Source of the DNA: Collinsella aerofaciens
GTDB taxonomy: Bacteria; Actinomycetota; Coriobacteriia; Coriobacteriales; Coriobacteriaceae
Direction: 5' to 3'
Length of the DNA: 64,000 nucleotides
Assembly: GCA_008668235.1 (NCBI GenBank)
Contig: RQCP01000003.1
Location: forward strand, 18,839 to 82,838
The notes beneath the pieces were generated by a model, which was not told the origin of the DNA, searched no databases, and saw nothing but the letters and a program-made list of their open reading frames with translations. The translations under genes were made by a program, and so were the position numbers. Below, in pieces: positions 40,782-56,972 of the stretch; position 1 is the first letter of the stretch; the number at the start of each line of letters is the position of its first letter.

Positions 40782-40809
40782 TTGCCCAACGGTCGCTACC
40801 TGATAAACT
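40782..40809 (+). promoter_or_regulatory. Candidate rpoBC promoter
   Basis: TTGCCC (40782-40787) and TAAACT (40804-40809) are 16 bp apart, 73 bp before rpoB. Confidence 0.45.
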
Positions 40810-40882
40810 ATTAGGTTGCGATAACTGGCGAAGCTATGCCTCGCCAACCCACCGAGCATTTCCGTGAAGGAGGAAAAACCTG

Positions 40883-44374
<3,492 letters not shown>

Positions 44375-44380
44375 TTGACT

Positions 44381-48859
<4,479 letters not shown>

Positions 48860-48903
48860 CTAGTTCCGCCGTTCTAACGAACGGCGGCGATCTCCGTCGC
48901 TGC

Positions 48904-49003
48904 GCGGCCCCCAGAGCTACAATCTGTCATTCAAAAGGCAGGGCATGACCAAAAGGTCAATGCCCTGCCTTTTTCATGCCACCTTGTACGCTCTGGGGGC
49001 CGC
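48904..49003 (+). terminator. Nested 100-bp hairpin after rpoC containing an intrinsic terminator
   Basis: The inner stem (48933-48974) has AAAAGGCAGGGCAT facing ATGCCCTGCCTTTT with a GACC/GGTC top and a final TTTTT, a clear terminator. Outer arms GCGGCCCCCAGAGC (48904-48917) and GCTCTGGGGGCCGC (48990-49003), continued by an AC/GT step, enclose it. A separate 9-bp hairpin CCGCCGTTC/GAACGGCGG lies at 48866-48887. Confidence 0.8.
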
Positions 49004-49040
49004 TCGCTTGCGTATGCTCAACCTGTTGCGTTCCGTCGAT

Positions 49041-49069
49041 CCCTTGCCAATAAGGGGCAGGGTTTTTTT
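49041..49069 (+). terminator. Second terminator before the sigma factor gene
   Basis: CCCTTGCC pairs with GGGGCAGGG with one bulged T, followed by seven T (49063-49069). Confidence 0.7.
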
Positions 49070-49092
49070 GGTAGGTTATTCCTGCTTGAATT

Positions 49093-49121
49093 TGAAACAT
49101 TTCGTTCGGTCAAAGCGTATC
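49093..49121 (+). promoter_or_regulatory. Candidate ECF-type promoter of the sigma gene
   Basis: TGAAAC (49093-49098) and CGTATC (49116-49121) are 17 bp apart. TGAAAC with CGTA is the promoter pattern of SigW/SigM/SigV-type factors, so autoregulation is likely. Confidence 0.6.
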
Positions 49122-49169
49122 TATGGTGAGGGCCTCAGCAAGAAACATCAGCATCACCGGGAGGTGATT

Positions 49170-49688
49170 ATGGAAGAACAAGCATTTAGACAGGCGGTCG
49201 AGGATCACCGTGATGTCGTGTTTCGAATCGCATTGACGTATCTGCGCGATCGTGCCGATGCCGACGATGTCGCTCAAGACGTCTTTCTGAAGTTACTCAA
49301 AAGCGATGCCCAATTTGAAAGCTGGGAACATCTTCGTCGATGGCTTATCCGGGTCACGATCAATGAATGCAAATCTCTCTTTCGAAAGCCATGGAGGCGT
49401 GTGGAGGATATTGAGAACCTGGCCGATTCGCTTTCGACGGCGCAGGAGGAGACCAAGGCGGTCCTGTCAGACGTTATGCGACTTCCGGAACGATTCCGTG
49501 TTCCCATCGTGCTCTATTACTATCTGGGCTTTTCGACCTCAGAGATTGCCGAGTTATTGCATGTGCCAGCCGCGACTGTTCGAACGCGTTTGGCTCGCGG
49601 CAGATCGAAGCTCAAGTTCATCCTAGAGGAGGGCGACCGTGAAATCCAATCAAATCAAGCAGGCCTTCGAGTCCGTCCAAGCCGATAG
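49170..49688 (+). CDS. ECF-family RNA polymerase sigma factor
   Basis: A 172-residue extracytoplasmic-function sigma factor. The ATG at 49170 follows GGGAGGTG. Region 2 reads HRDVVFRIALTYLRDRADAD then DVAQDVFLKLL, and region 4 reads LPERFRVPIVLYYYLGFSTS then EIAELLHVPAATVRTRLARG. There is no extra C-terminal domain. Its last 50 bases overlap the start of the membrane partner, the normal pairing of sigma and anti-sigma factor. An ECF-like promoter lies 49 bp upstream. Confidence 0.92.
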   Translation: MEEQAFRQAVEDHRDVVFRIALTYLRDRADADDVAQDVFLKLLKSDAQFESWEHLRRWLIRVTINECKSLFRKPWRRVEDIENLADSLSTAQEETKAVLSDVMRLPERFRVPIVLYYYLGFSTSEIAELLHVPAATVRTRLARGRSKLKFILEEGDREIQSNQAGLRVRPSR

Positions 49689-50715
49689 CGATCTTGCTGA
49701 CCGTGTTCTTTATGCCGCTGCTGGTGAGCCGCTTCGCCGAAAGGGTCACGCGAAGCCTCTGTATGTTGCCGCGATCGGATGCCTTGCCGGAGTGCTGGCG
49801 ACCGGAGGGGTCGCCTACGCCGTCGTCAATTCCAGCTATTTTGCCTCTGCCTGGGGAAACCACGGCAACGGGGATTCCATTACCTGGACCAACGGCGGCT
49901 CATCGGGAACTAAATATACCTACACCAGAGAGTTTGGCGATGGCATCGCGCCCCAAAGCCTGGAAGGCGCAGTCCAGGAGGTTAATCTGTCCGTCGAGGG
50001 CAACGGCTATACGCTTGATATCCATGAGATGGCAATCGACCAAAACGGCTGCGGAGCCGTGACGTTTACGTTGTCCAATCCAAATGGAGTTAACTACTAC
50101 AAGCCAGCAGCAGAGATTGGCGAACTTGTTCTCTATGGTGAAGAAGAGCAGGGCATCGGCACGCCCGATATGAAGTTCGGCGAGGAATGGCCTGACACAC
50201 GCAGCACAATTGATAAGGACACATCAAGCGATACTGTCATTAATGGCACGATGTACTTTGCCGCTATGGATCGCGAGCGAGATTTGCAACATGCTGTCAC
50301 CTGGAATATCCATTGGACCGAGGGTGAAGGTGAGAGTGCGAGGCGGTTTGAGGCGTCGACACCCGAGTTCAATATTGGAGCGTACGTCGATACAAAGGAA
50401 CTCCGCTCCGGTGACTCGCCTCTTGAGATTAGCCCGTTTTCCATCCAGACGCACATCGATGATTTGGGCTATGAAGCAGTTGATAATAAGCTGACCGTCA
50501 GCTACAAGGATGGATCGGAGCAGATTATCGAAGATGACGACGCAGGGGTGTTCAACTTATATTTTTCTTATGGGCGCAAAAGCGGAGAGAACATCTGGGT
50601 GCCAACGAAGTTGATTGATGTCGATCAAGTTGTCTCGGTAACCCTTGAAATTGTGAGGTATACATCAACAGGGGAGACCGAAACGAAAGAGCCCTTTACC
50701 ATCGTCTATTCGTAA
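49639..50715 (+). CDS. Membrane-anchored anti-sigma-like protein (DUF4179 type)
   Basis: A 358-residue protein starting at a GTG in the sigma gene; GAGGAGGG lies just upstream. About 40 cytoplasmic residues (KSNQIKQAFESVQADSDLAD) are followed by one membrane helix (YVAAIGCLAGVLATGGVAYA) and a long external domain of beta type. The arrangement matches anti-sigma proteins that hold an ECF factor until an envelope signal arrives. The external domain (VNLSVEGNGYTLDIHEMAID) resembles DUF4179. The signal is unknown. Confidence 0.75.
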   Translation: MKSNQIKQAFESVQADSDLADRVLYAAAGEPLRRKGHAKPLYVAAIGCLAGVLATGGVAYAVVNSSYFASAWGNHGNGDSITWTNGGSSGTKYTYTREFGDGIAPQSLEGAVQEVNLSVEGNGYTLDIHEMAIDQNGCGAVTFTLSNPNGVNYYKPAAEIGELVLYGEEEQGIGTPDMKFGEEWPDTRSTIDKDTSSDTVINGTMYFAAMDRERDLQHAVTWNIHWTEGEGESARRFEASTPEFNIGAYVDTKELRSGDSPLEISPFSIQTHIDDLGYEAVDNKLTVSYKDGSEQIIEDDDAGVFNLYFSYGRKSGENIWVPTKLIDVDQVVSVTLEIVRYTSTGETETKEPFTIVYS

Positions 50716-50830
50716 GATTTGGGGTCGCTTCCTACTAGGGGAAGCGGCCTCTTTTGCGTTAAATGGAAACGCCGCCGATTTCCATGCGACAGATGAGAGC
50801 AGATCACCGCTGGAGCGCGACGTTTCCCCA

Positions 50831-50870
50831 GATAAAACCGACCAAAATAAACCTGTCCCTATTTGGAAGG
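50831..50870. repeat. Partial family R1 copy
   Basis: GATAAAACC, CCAAAATAAACCTGTCCCT and TTTGG match the copy from 16912 with only a few differences, but the right arm degenerates into AAGGGAACG. It is a truncated or decayed copy next to the R4 element. Confidence 0.65.
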
Positions 50871-50893
50871 GAACGTTGCCCCGACAAGCACGT

Positions 50894-51034
50894 CGGATTC
50901 CCGGTCCGGGCGGCCCGCTGTTTAAGTTTGTCGCGAGTTCCGCACGCAAAGGAAAGCACTTAATGTGCTTTCCGTCTTGCGCAGGACTGTAGAGCAGCAA
51001 ACTTAAAACCTGGGCCGCCCGGGCCGGGAATCCG
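50894..51034. repeat. 141-bp inverted repeat element, family R4 copy 2
   Basis: The outer arms run 50894-50929 and 50999-51034 and pair with few mismatches (CGGATTCCCGG with CCGGGAATCCG, AAGTTT with AAACTT). The central hairpin is GGAAAGCAC (50951-50959), TTAAT, GTGCTTTCC (50965-50973). Shared with copy 1 are TTCCGCACG, CAC-TTAAT-GTG and CAGGACT. It lies 84 bp before the rpsL promoter. Confidence 0.7.
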
Positions 51035-51117
51035 CCCCCGCGCACAGGAGGGGATTCCTTTTGTGTAGGCTTTGCGGAAATATGGCTATTTTGGGATACG
51101 CCTGGCGGCGTGGTCTG

Positions 51118-51146
51118 TTGACGGCACAGCTAACGCCACGTATCCT
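51118..51146 (+). promoter_or_regulatory. Promoter of the rpsL-rpsG-fusA-rpsJ operon
   Basis: TTGACG (51118-51123) and TATCCT (51141-51146) are 17 bp apart, about 94 bp before rpsL. Confidence 0.7.
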
Positions 51147-51239
51147 ATCGAACTGCGTGTTTCGTAGGGGGATGCTGACCCCTCGATTCAAGCCGTTGCA
51201 CTTTACAGAAAGCTGGAATCATTCGAGAAGGAGTACGCT

Positions 51240-51617
51240 TTGCCTACTATTAACCAGCTGGTTCGCCAGGGCCGTCGTTCCGTGCCCAAGAAGTCCAAGA
51301 ACGCTGCTCTGCAGCACAACTCCCAGAAGCGCGGCGTGTGCACCCGCGTCTTCACCACGAGCCCCAAGAAGCCGAACTCGGCTCTTCGTAAGGTTGCCCG
51401 TGTTCGCCTCGTCAACGGCATCGAAGTTACTGCTTACATCCCGGGTGAGGGCCACAACCTGCAGGAGCACTCCATCGTGCTCGTCCGCGGCGGTCGTGTC
51501 CGTGACCTCCCTGGTGTCCGTTATCACGTCATCCGTGGCGCCTACGACGCTGCTCCGGTCCAGAACCGTATGCAGGCCCGTTCCAAGTACGGTGCTAAGC
51601 GCCCCAAGGCTAAATAA
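51240..51617 (+). CDS. rpsL: 30S ribosomal protein S12
   Basis: S12 sits at the decoding centre. It starts at a TTG, six bases after AAGGAG at 51228-51233, which yields PTINQLVRQGRRSVPKKSKN, the canonical N-terminus; no ATG competes. The streptomycin-related positions are wild type, with lysines in SPKKPNSALRK and GRVRDLPGVRYH. It is 125 residues and heads the str operon. Confidence 0.97.
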   Translation: MPTINQLVRQGRRSVPKKSKNAALQHNSQKRGVCTRVFTTSPKKPNSALRKVARVRLVNGIEVTAYIPGEGHNLQEHSIVLVRGGRVRDLPGVRYHVIRGAYDAAPVQNRMQARSKYGAKRPKAK

Positions 51618-51690
51618 GCCAGATAACGTTTTGATACTTTCGCCGTGTGCCGCCTAAGGGCCGCACGGTAGACACTTAAGGAGATTTCAC

Positions 51691-52164
51691 ATGCCGCGTC
51701 GTGCAGCAGCTAATCGTCGTGAGGTTCAGCCTGACGCCGTTTACAACAACCGCCTGGTGACTCAGCTCATCAACAAGGTCCTTCTTGACGGCAAGAAGGC
51801 CACCGCTGAGCGCATCGTTTATACCGCTTTCGAGATCGTTGCCGAGAAGTCCGAGGGTGGCGACGCTCTCGCTACCTTCAAGAAGGCTATGGACAACGTC
51901 AAGCCCACGCTCGAGGTTAAGCCCAAGCGTGTCGGTGGCGCTACCTATCAGGTCCCGATGGAGGTCAACTCCCGTCGTTCCACCGCTCTGGGCATCCGCT
52001 GGATCGTCAACTTCTCCCGCGCTCGCAAGGAGAAGACCATGGCCGAGCGTCTCGCCAACGAGATCCTCGACGCTTCCAACGGCCTGGGCGCTTCCGTCAA
52101 GAAGCGTGAGGACGTCTTCAAGATGGCCGAGGCCAACCGCGCGTTCTCTCACTATCGTTGGTAA
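51691..52164 (+). CDS. rpsG: 30S ribosomal protein S7
   Basis: S7 nucleates the 30S head. The ATG at 51691 after AAGGAG gives PRRAAANRREVQPDAVYNNR. The 157 residues include VGGATYQVPMEVNSRR and the terminal MAEANRAFSHYRW. A small stem in the 73-bp spacer after rpsL may be an S7 control site, as in other str operons, but I cannot confirm it. fusA follows after 19 bp. Confidence 0.97.
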   Translation: MPRRAAANRREVQPDAVYNNRLVTQLINKVLLDGKKATAERIVYTAFEIVAEKSEGGDALATFKKAMDNVKPTLEVKPKRVGGATYQVPMEVNSRRSTALGIRWIVNFSRARKEKTMAERLANEILDASNGLGASVKKREDVFKMAEANRAFSHYRW

Positions 52165-52183
52165 GTTAAGGTAAGGAACTAAC

Positions 52184-54283
52184 ATGGCTAAGCCTAAGTA
52201 CAAGCTTTCCGATACCCGTAACATCGGCATCATGGCTCACATCGATGCCGGTAAGACCACCACGACCGAGCGTATTCTTTACTACACCGGTAAGACCCAC
52301 AAGATCGGTGAGGTCCATGAGGGCGCTGCCACCATGGACTGGATGGTTCAGGAGCAGGAGCGCGGCGTAACCATCACCTCCGCTGCTACCACCTGCTTCT
52401 GGAACAAGGACGGTAAGGACTACCGCATCCAGATCATCGACACCCCGGGCCACGTTGACTTCACCGCCGAGGTCGAGCGCTGCCTGCGCGTCCTCGATGG
52501 CGCTGTCGCCGTCTTCGACGCTGTTGCCGGCGTTCAGCCCCAGTCTGAGACCGTTTGGCGTCAGGCTTCTACCTTCAACGTCCCCCGCATCGCCTTCATC
52601 AACAAGTATGACCGCGTGGGCGCCGACTTCTTCAACGCTATCGAGACCATGAAGGATCGTCTCGACGCCAACGCCGTGGCCGCTCAGGTCCCGATGGGCG
52701 CCGAGGACAACTTCTGGGGCGTCATCGACCTGGTCACCATGACTGCATGGGACTTCAAGGCCGACGAGAAGGGTATGACCTACCCCGAGCCGATGGACGA
52801 GATCCCGGCTGAGTTTGCCGACATCGCTGCCACCAAGCGCGAGGAGCTCCTCGACGCTGCTGCCAGCTTTGACGACGAGCTCATGGAGAAGATCCTCATG
52901 GAGGAGGACTTCACCGTCGAGGAGCTCAAGGCTGCTCTGCGCAAGGGTGTTCTGGCCAACGAGCTCAACCTCGTCTTCGTGGGCTCCGCCTACAAGAACA
53001 AGGGCGTTCAGGAGCTGCTCGACGCTGTCGTCGACTACCTGCCCAGCCCGCTCGACGTCGAGGCCGTCACCGGTACCGATCCGGACACCGGCGAGGAGAT
53101 TCAGCGTCATCCTTCCTTCGACGAGCCCTTCTCCGGCCTGGTCTTTAAGATCATGACCGACCCGTTCGTCGGTAAGCTCACCTATGTCCGCGTTTACTCC
53201 GGCCGCGCTGAGTCCGGCTCCTACGTGGTCAACGCTTCCAACGGTCAGCGCGAGCGTCTCGGCCGCATCCTCGAGATGAACGCCGCCGAGCGTATCGACC
53301 GTGACGACGCTGCCGCCGGCGACATCGTCGCTTGCGTCGGCTTCAAGAACTCCACCACCGGTGACACCCTGTGCGCCGAGGGCAAGGAGATCGTCCTCGA
53401 GAAGATCGAGTTCGCTAAGCCCGTTATCGACGTTGCCATCGAGCCCAAGACCAAGGCCGAGCAGGACAAGATGTCCCTGGCTCTGACCAAGCTCGCCGAG
53501 GAGGACCCGACCTTCCAGGTGTCCACCAACCACGAGACCGGCCAGACCATCATCGCCGGCATGGGCGAGCTGCACCTCGAGATCATCGTCGACCGTCTGC
53601 TCCGCGAGTTCAAGGTTGACGCTAACGTTGGTAAGCCCCAGGTTGCCTACCGCGAGACCGCTGGTCACGACGTCGAGAAGGCTGAGGGCAAGTTCGTCCG
53701 CCAGTCCGGCGGTCGCGGTCAGTACGGCCACGCCGTCATCAAGCTCGAGAAGATGGAGGAGGGCTTCGGCTACGAGTTCGTCAACGCTATCGTCGGCGGC
53801 GTCGTGCCCAAGGAGTACATCCCGTCCATCGACAAGGGCATCCAGGAGGCCCTGAACACCGGTGTTATCGCCGGCTTCCCGGTCCTCGACGTTAAGGTCA
53901 CCCTGTTCGACGGTTCTTACCACGAGGTCGACTCCTCCGAGGCCGCCTTCAAGATCGCCGGTTCCATGGCTATCAAGGACGCCCTCAAGAAGTCCGATCC
54001 GCAGCTGCTCGAGCCGATCATGGCTGTCGAGGTCGAGACCCCCGAGCAGTACATGGGCGACGTTATGGGCAACCTCTCCGGTCGCCGCGGCAAGATCGAG
54101 GGTATGGAGGATCGCAAGAACAGCAAGCTCATCCGTGCCAAGGTGCCGCTGGGCGAGATGTTCGGTTACGCTACCGACCTTCGCTCCCAGACCCAGGGCC
54201 GTGCATCCTACACGATGCAGTTCGACTCTTATGAGCCCGCGCCCAAGTCCATCGTGGACGAGGTCATGAGCAAGAACGCCTAA
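52184..54283 (+). CDS. fusA: Elongation factor G
   Basis: EF-G drives translocation. The ATG at 52184 follows AAGGAA. GTPase motifs AHIDAGKTTTTERIL, DTPGHVDFT and NKYDRVGADF are intact, with the domain IV region RQSGGRGQYGHAV. It is 699 residues. tuf is not next to it; EF-Tu is encoded at 7 kb. Confidence 0.98.
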   Translation: MAKPKYKLSDTRNIGIMAHIDAGKTTTTERILYYTGKTHKIGEVHEGAATMDWMVQEQERGVTITSAATTCFWNKDGKDYRIQIIDTPGHVDFTAEVERCLRVLDGAVAVFDAVAGVQPQSETVWRQASTFNVPRIAFINKYDRVGADFFNAIETMKDRLDANAVAAQVPMGAEDNFWGVIDLVTMTAWDFKADEKGMTYPEPMDEIPAEFADIAATKREELLDAAASFDDELMEKILMEEDFTVEELKAALRKGVLANELNLVFVGSAYKNKGVQELLDAVVDYLPSPLDVEAVTGTDPDTGEEIQRHPSFDEPFSGLVFKIMTDPFVGKLTYVRVYSGRAESGSYVVNASNGQRERLGRILEMNAAERIDRDDAAAGDIVACVGFKNSTTGDTLCAEGKEIVLEKIEFAKPVIDVAIEPKTKAEQDKMSLALTKLAEEDPTFQVSTNHETGQTIIAGMGELHLEIIVDRLLREFKVDANVGKPQVAYRETAGHDVEKAEGKFVRQSGGRGQYGHAVIKLEKMEEGFGYEFVNAIVGGVVPKEYIPSIDKGIQEALNTGVIAGFPVLDVKVTLFDGSYHEVDSSEAAFKIAGSMAIKDALKKSDPQLLEPIMAVEVETPEQYMGDVMGNLSGRRGKIEGMEDRKNSKLIRAKVPLGEMFGYATDLRSQTQGRASYTMQFDSYEPAPKSIVDEVMSKNA

Positions 54284-54344
54284 GTTCGAGCTCCCTGTTA
54301 CGTAATCCTGCGAGAACATCTCTCGCACTCTTTGGAGGTTTAAG

Positions 54345-54653
54345 TTGGCTACCCAGAAGATCCGCATTCGCCTCAAGGGCTATGATCACGAGGTCGTCGA
54401 TCAGTCCGCGAAGCTCATCGTCGAGACCGCTCAGAAGACCGGCGCTCGCGTTTCCGGTCCTGTCCCCCTGCCCACCGAGCGCAACCTGTACACGGTTATC
54501 CGCTCGCCGCACGTGAACAAGGACTCCCGTGAGCAGTTCGAGATGCGCACCCACAAGCGCCTCATCGACATCCTCGACCCCACCTCGGGCACCGTTGATT
54601 CGCTCATGCGTCTCGACCTCCCCGCTGGCGTCGACATCGACATCAAGCTCTAA
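54345..54653 (+). CDS. rpsJ: 30S ribosomal protein S10
   Basis: S10 is a head protein and also NusE in antitermination. It starts at a TTG, six bases after GGAGG at 54334-54338, giving ATQKIRIRLKGYDHEVVDQS. It is 102 residues, ending PAGVDIDIKL. It is placed at the end of the str operon and followed by a strong terminator, whereas S10 usually heads the rpsJ-rplC-rplD operon. Confidence 0.97.
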   Translation: MATQKIRIRLKGYDHEVVDQSAKLIVETAQKTGARVSGPVPLPTERNLYTVIRSPHVNKDSREQFEMRTHKRLIDILDPTSGTVDSLMRLDLPAGVDIDIKL

Positions 54654-54673
54654 GCGATATCGCTCATAGCTTA

Positions 54674-54712
54674 AAGGGCCCCGCTGCCGTTACGGTAGCG
54701 GGGCCCTTTTGT
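54674..54712 (+). terminator. Intrinsic terminator after rpsJ
   Basis: AAGGGCCCCGCT and AGCGGGGCCCTT with an inner GCCG/CGGT pair and a TTA loop run into TTTTGTTTT. Confidence 0.9.
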
Positions 54713-54769
54713 TTTGAGTTTAGATTTTGGGATAGCGAATTCGTCTGCCGAGCCGGCGGCTGCGGCGCC

Positions 54770-55546
54770 CTATTCGCTCAGGGGGCGCAAGGATGCTTCT
54801 TCGAAGTGGAAGACGCACAAGCCGCTCTCGGTCTCAATGCATGCGCGGCCGCAATCGTCGACCGTTCTAAATATGCCTCGTGCCAGCTCGTCTCCAGCGG
54901 GGGAGCGGGCGATAACGTGCTCCCCGATCCAATTGAGGTGAGCGACATATTCGCCGTGGACGGGCGCGAGCGGTCCGGTGTTTTCTTCCATGGAGTTGAG
55001 GCGTTCTGTCCAGGCATCTACAGCGTCTATAACGGCGTGATAGACCTCATCGAGGAGCATGTCGACGGCAGGAACGTTTTCGTTAAGGTCCGAGAGACCG
55101 ATTGCTGGCAGGCCGCCATCGGGAACCTCCGCGGGCACATAGTTCACGTTAACGCCGATGCCACAGACCGCAAAAGGGTTGCCTTCGTTATCGCGTGCGG
55201 CCTCGACCAGAATGCCGCCGAGTTTGCGTCCACGCGCGACCAGGTCGTTGGGCCATTTGAGGCCAATCTCGTTTGCAAGACCCTGTTTTTCGAGTGCCTC
55301 GAGCACCGCTAGGCCGCTGACGGCGGCAAGACCAGAGAACTTTGCAGGATTAACGCATGGGCGCAGGACAATCGAAAGCAATAGGTTGCCGGCGGTTGAA
55401 TCCCACTTGTGGCCGCGCCGGCCGCGTCCTGCCGTCTGAGCCCGGGCGGCAAGTCCTGTGCCGTGCGGCGCACCCTGTTTTCCTGCCTCGAGCAGGTCAT
55501 CGTTGGTCGATCCGGTTACGTCGACAATCGTTAATTGGGCATCCAT
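54770..55546 (-). CDS. birA: Biotin-[acetyl-CoA-carboxylase] ligase, without HTH domain
   Basis: BirA attaches biotin to AccB, encoded downstream in the adjoining operon. The ATG at 55546 follows GGAGG and gives 258 residues starting MDAQLTIVDVTGSTNDDLLE; the frame is open to 55627. The catalytic RGRRGHKWDS (GRGRxGxxW type) and KWPNDLVARGRKLGGILVE are intact. There is no N-terminal winged helix, so it cannot repress biotin genes as E. coli BirA does. It is divergent from fabH. Confidence 0.94.
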   Translation of the reverse strand: MDAQLTIVDVTGSTNDDLLEAGKQGAPHGTGLAARAQTAGRGRRGHKWDSTAGNLLLSIVLRPCVNPAKFSGLAAVSGLAVLEALEKQGLANEIGLKWPNDLVARGRKLGGILVEAARDNEGNPFAVCGIGVNVNYVPAEVPDGGLPAIGLSDLNENVPAVDMLLDEVYHAVIDAVDAWTERLNSMEENTGPLAPVHGEYVAHLNWIGEHVIARSPAGDELARGIFRTVDDCGRACIETESGLCVFHFEEASLRPLSE

Positions 55547-55635
55547 AGCGGCTGCTACCTCCTTATTGAATAAGTGAATGATGCAATGGTGTCGAGAGAT
55601 AGACACAATGTGAAGCCTTTGTCGCATTTGGACAA

Positions 55636-55703
55636 TATAATGTTAACACGTCAACAAAGACTGAAATGCGTTATCCTCTCTTGGTCGATGTAAACACGTC
55701 AAC
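55636..55703 (+). promoter_or_regulatory. fab operon promoter with two copies of a 14-bp operator
   Basis: A TATAAT (55636-55641) is immediately followed by GTTAACACGTCAAC (55642-55655), and GTAAACACGTCAAC occurs again at 55690-55703. The sequence is an imperfect palindrome. Its position on and after the transcription start suits a repressor of fatty-acid synthesis such as a FapR- or FabT-like protein. The -35 is weak. Confidence 0.6.
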
Positions 55704-55722
55704 AACTCAAAGGAGGTTAGTG

Positions 55723-56682
55723 ATGGGTTTCACGATTCTGGGAACAGGCTCGGCGCTTCCTAAGCGCAGTGTTTCCAATGACGAGCTGTCTGAGTTCCTC
55801 GATACCTCGGATGAGTGGATTTTTACCCGCACAGGCATCAAGAGCCGCCGCGTCTGCACCACCGAGTCACTCGACGACCTTGCCGTAGCGGCGAGCGAGC
55901 AGGCACTCCAGGTGTCCGGAATCGACGCGAGCAAGCTGGATCTAATCGTCTGCTCGACGACAACGGGTGACCATCTTGTTCCCGCCGAGGCGTGTGCCGT
56001 AGCCGAGCGTCTGGGCGCGACGTGTCCTGCCTTCGATGTCTCGGCGGCCTGCGCCGGCTTCGTATTTGCGCTCGATGTCGCCGAGGGCTATATCGCCCGA
56101 GGACGAGCCGAGCATGCGCTTGTCGTTGCGGCCGAGCAGATGACGCGCGCGCTTGACTGGACAGACCGCGCCACCTGCGTGCTCTTTGGCGATGGGGCAG
56201 GCGCCGCTGTGATAGAGGCTGGGGGAGACAACCCCCTTGCCGTTGAGCTTTCGACGGCGCCCGACGTCGTGACGTTGCGCGTTCCCGGTCTGGTCGGTAC
56301 GTCGCCGTTTAAGGCCTCCGCAGATAGCGCGAGTGTGCTGTCCATGAATGGCCGCCGCGTGTTCAAGTTCGGCGTCAACGCCATCTGCGACACGGTCCAT
56401 AAGCTTGCGATCGATGCGGGCATTTCGGTCGAAGACATCGATCATTTTGTATTCCATCAGGCTAACGAACGAATCCTGAGCCAGGCGGTCAAGCGCCTGG
56501 GCGTGCCGGACGAGCGCGTGGTTCGCACGTTGCGCGAGACCGGCAACATTTCGAGCGCATGCATTCCGCTTGCCCTCGACCGGCTGGCAAACGCCGGTGC
56601 ACTTCACACAGGCGACACCATCGCCTTGGTTGGATTTGGCGCCGGTCTGGATATAGGTGGCTATCTGCTTCGTTGGAAGTAG
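55723..56682 (+). CDS. fabH: 3-oxoacyl-ACP synthase III
   Basis: FabH starts fatty-acid synthesis by joining acetyl-CoA to malonyl-ACP. The ATG at 55723, six bases after AGGAGG, gives 319 residues; the frame extends upstream through the operators. The catalytic triad is visible: Cys in DVSAACAGFVFAL, His in FVFHQANERI and Asn in ETGNISSACIPLAL. It heads a ten-gene operon. Confidence 0.96.
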   Translation: MGFTILGTGSALPKRSVSNDELSEFLDTSDEWIFTRTGIKSRRVCTTESLDDLAVAASEQALQVSGIDASKLDLIVCSTTTGDHLVPAEACAVAERLGATCPAFDVSAACAGFVFALDVAEGYIARGRAEHALVVAAEQMTRALDWTDRATCVLFGDGAGAAVIEAGGDNPLAVELSTAPDVVTLRVPGLVGTSPFKASADSASVLSMNGRRVFKFGVNAICDTVHKLAIDAGISVEDIDHFVFHQANERILSQAVKRLGVPDERVVRTLRETGNISSACIPLALDRLANAGALHTGDTIALVGFGAGLDIGGYLLRWK

Positions 56683-56733
56683 TCGCACATAGGAAATAAA
56701 AACGCCCTAGGGCACAACCAAAGGAGAACTACC

Positions 56734-56970
56734 ATGGCAGATCAGAAGACCTTCGAGCGCGTTTGCGACGTTATCCGCGAGACCGCTGGTCTTGACGACG
56801 TTGAGATGAAGCCCGAGTCCACGCTCGAGGAGATTGGTCTCGACAGCCTGGGCACCGTCGAGATCCTCGTCGCCGTCGAGGACGAGTTTGGCATCCAGCT
56901 CGATACCGAGGAGAACCCCAAGACGGTCGGCGAGTTCGCCGATACGGTCGAGGCGGCATTGGAGAAGTAG
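56734..56970 (+). CDS. acpP: Acyl carrier protein
   Basis: The 78-residue carrier holds growing acyl chains on 4'-phosphopantetheine attached to the Ser of GLDSLGTVE. The acidic helical pattern (TLEEIGLDSLGTVEILVAVE) is typical. It starts after AAAGGAG and is followed by fabK after 2 bases. Confidence 0.97.
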   Translation: MADQKTFERVCDVIRETAGLDDVEMKPESTLEEIGLDSLGTVEILVAVEDEFGIQLDTEENPKTVGEFADTVEAALEK

Positions 56971-56972
56971 AG

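Noticed and set aside
52166..54376. 736-codon antisense frame over fusA
   Set aside because: Mirror of the fusA codons; no ribosome site or domain.
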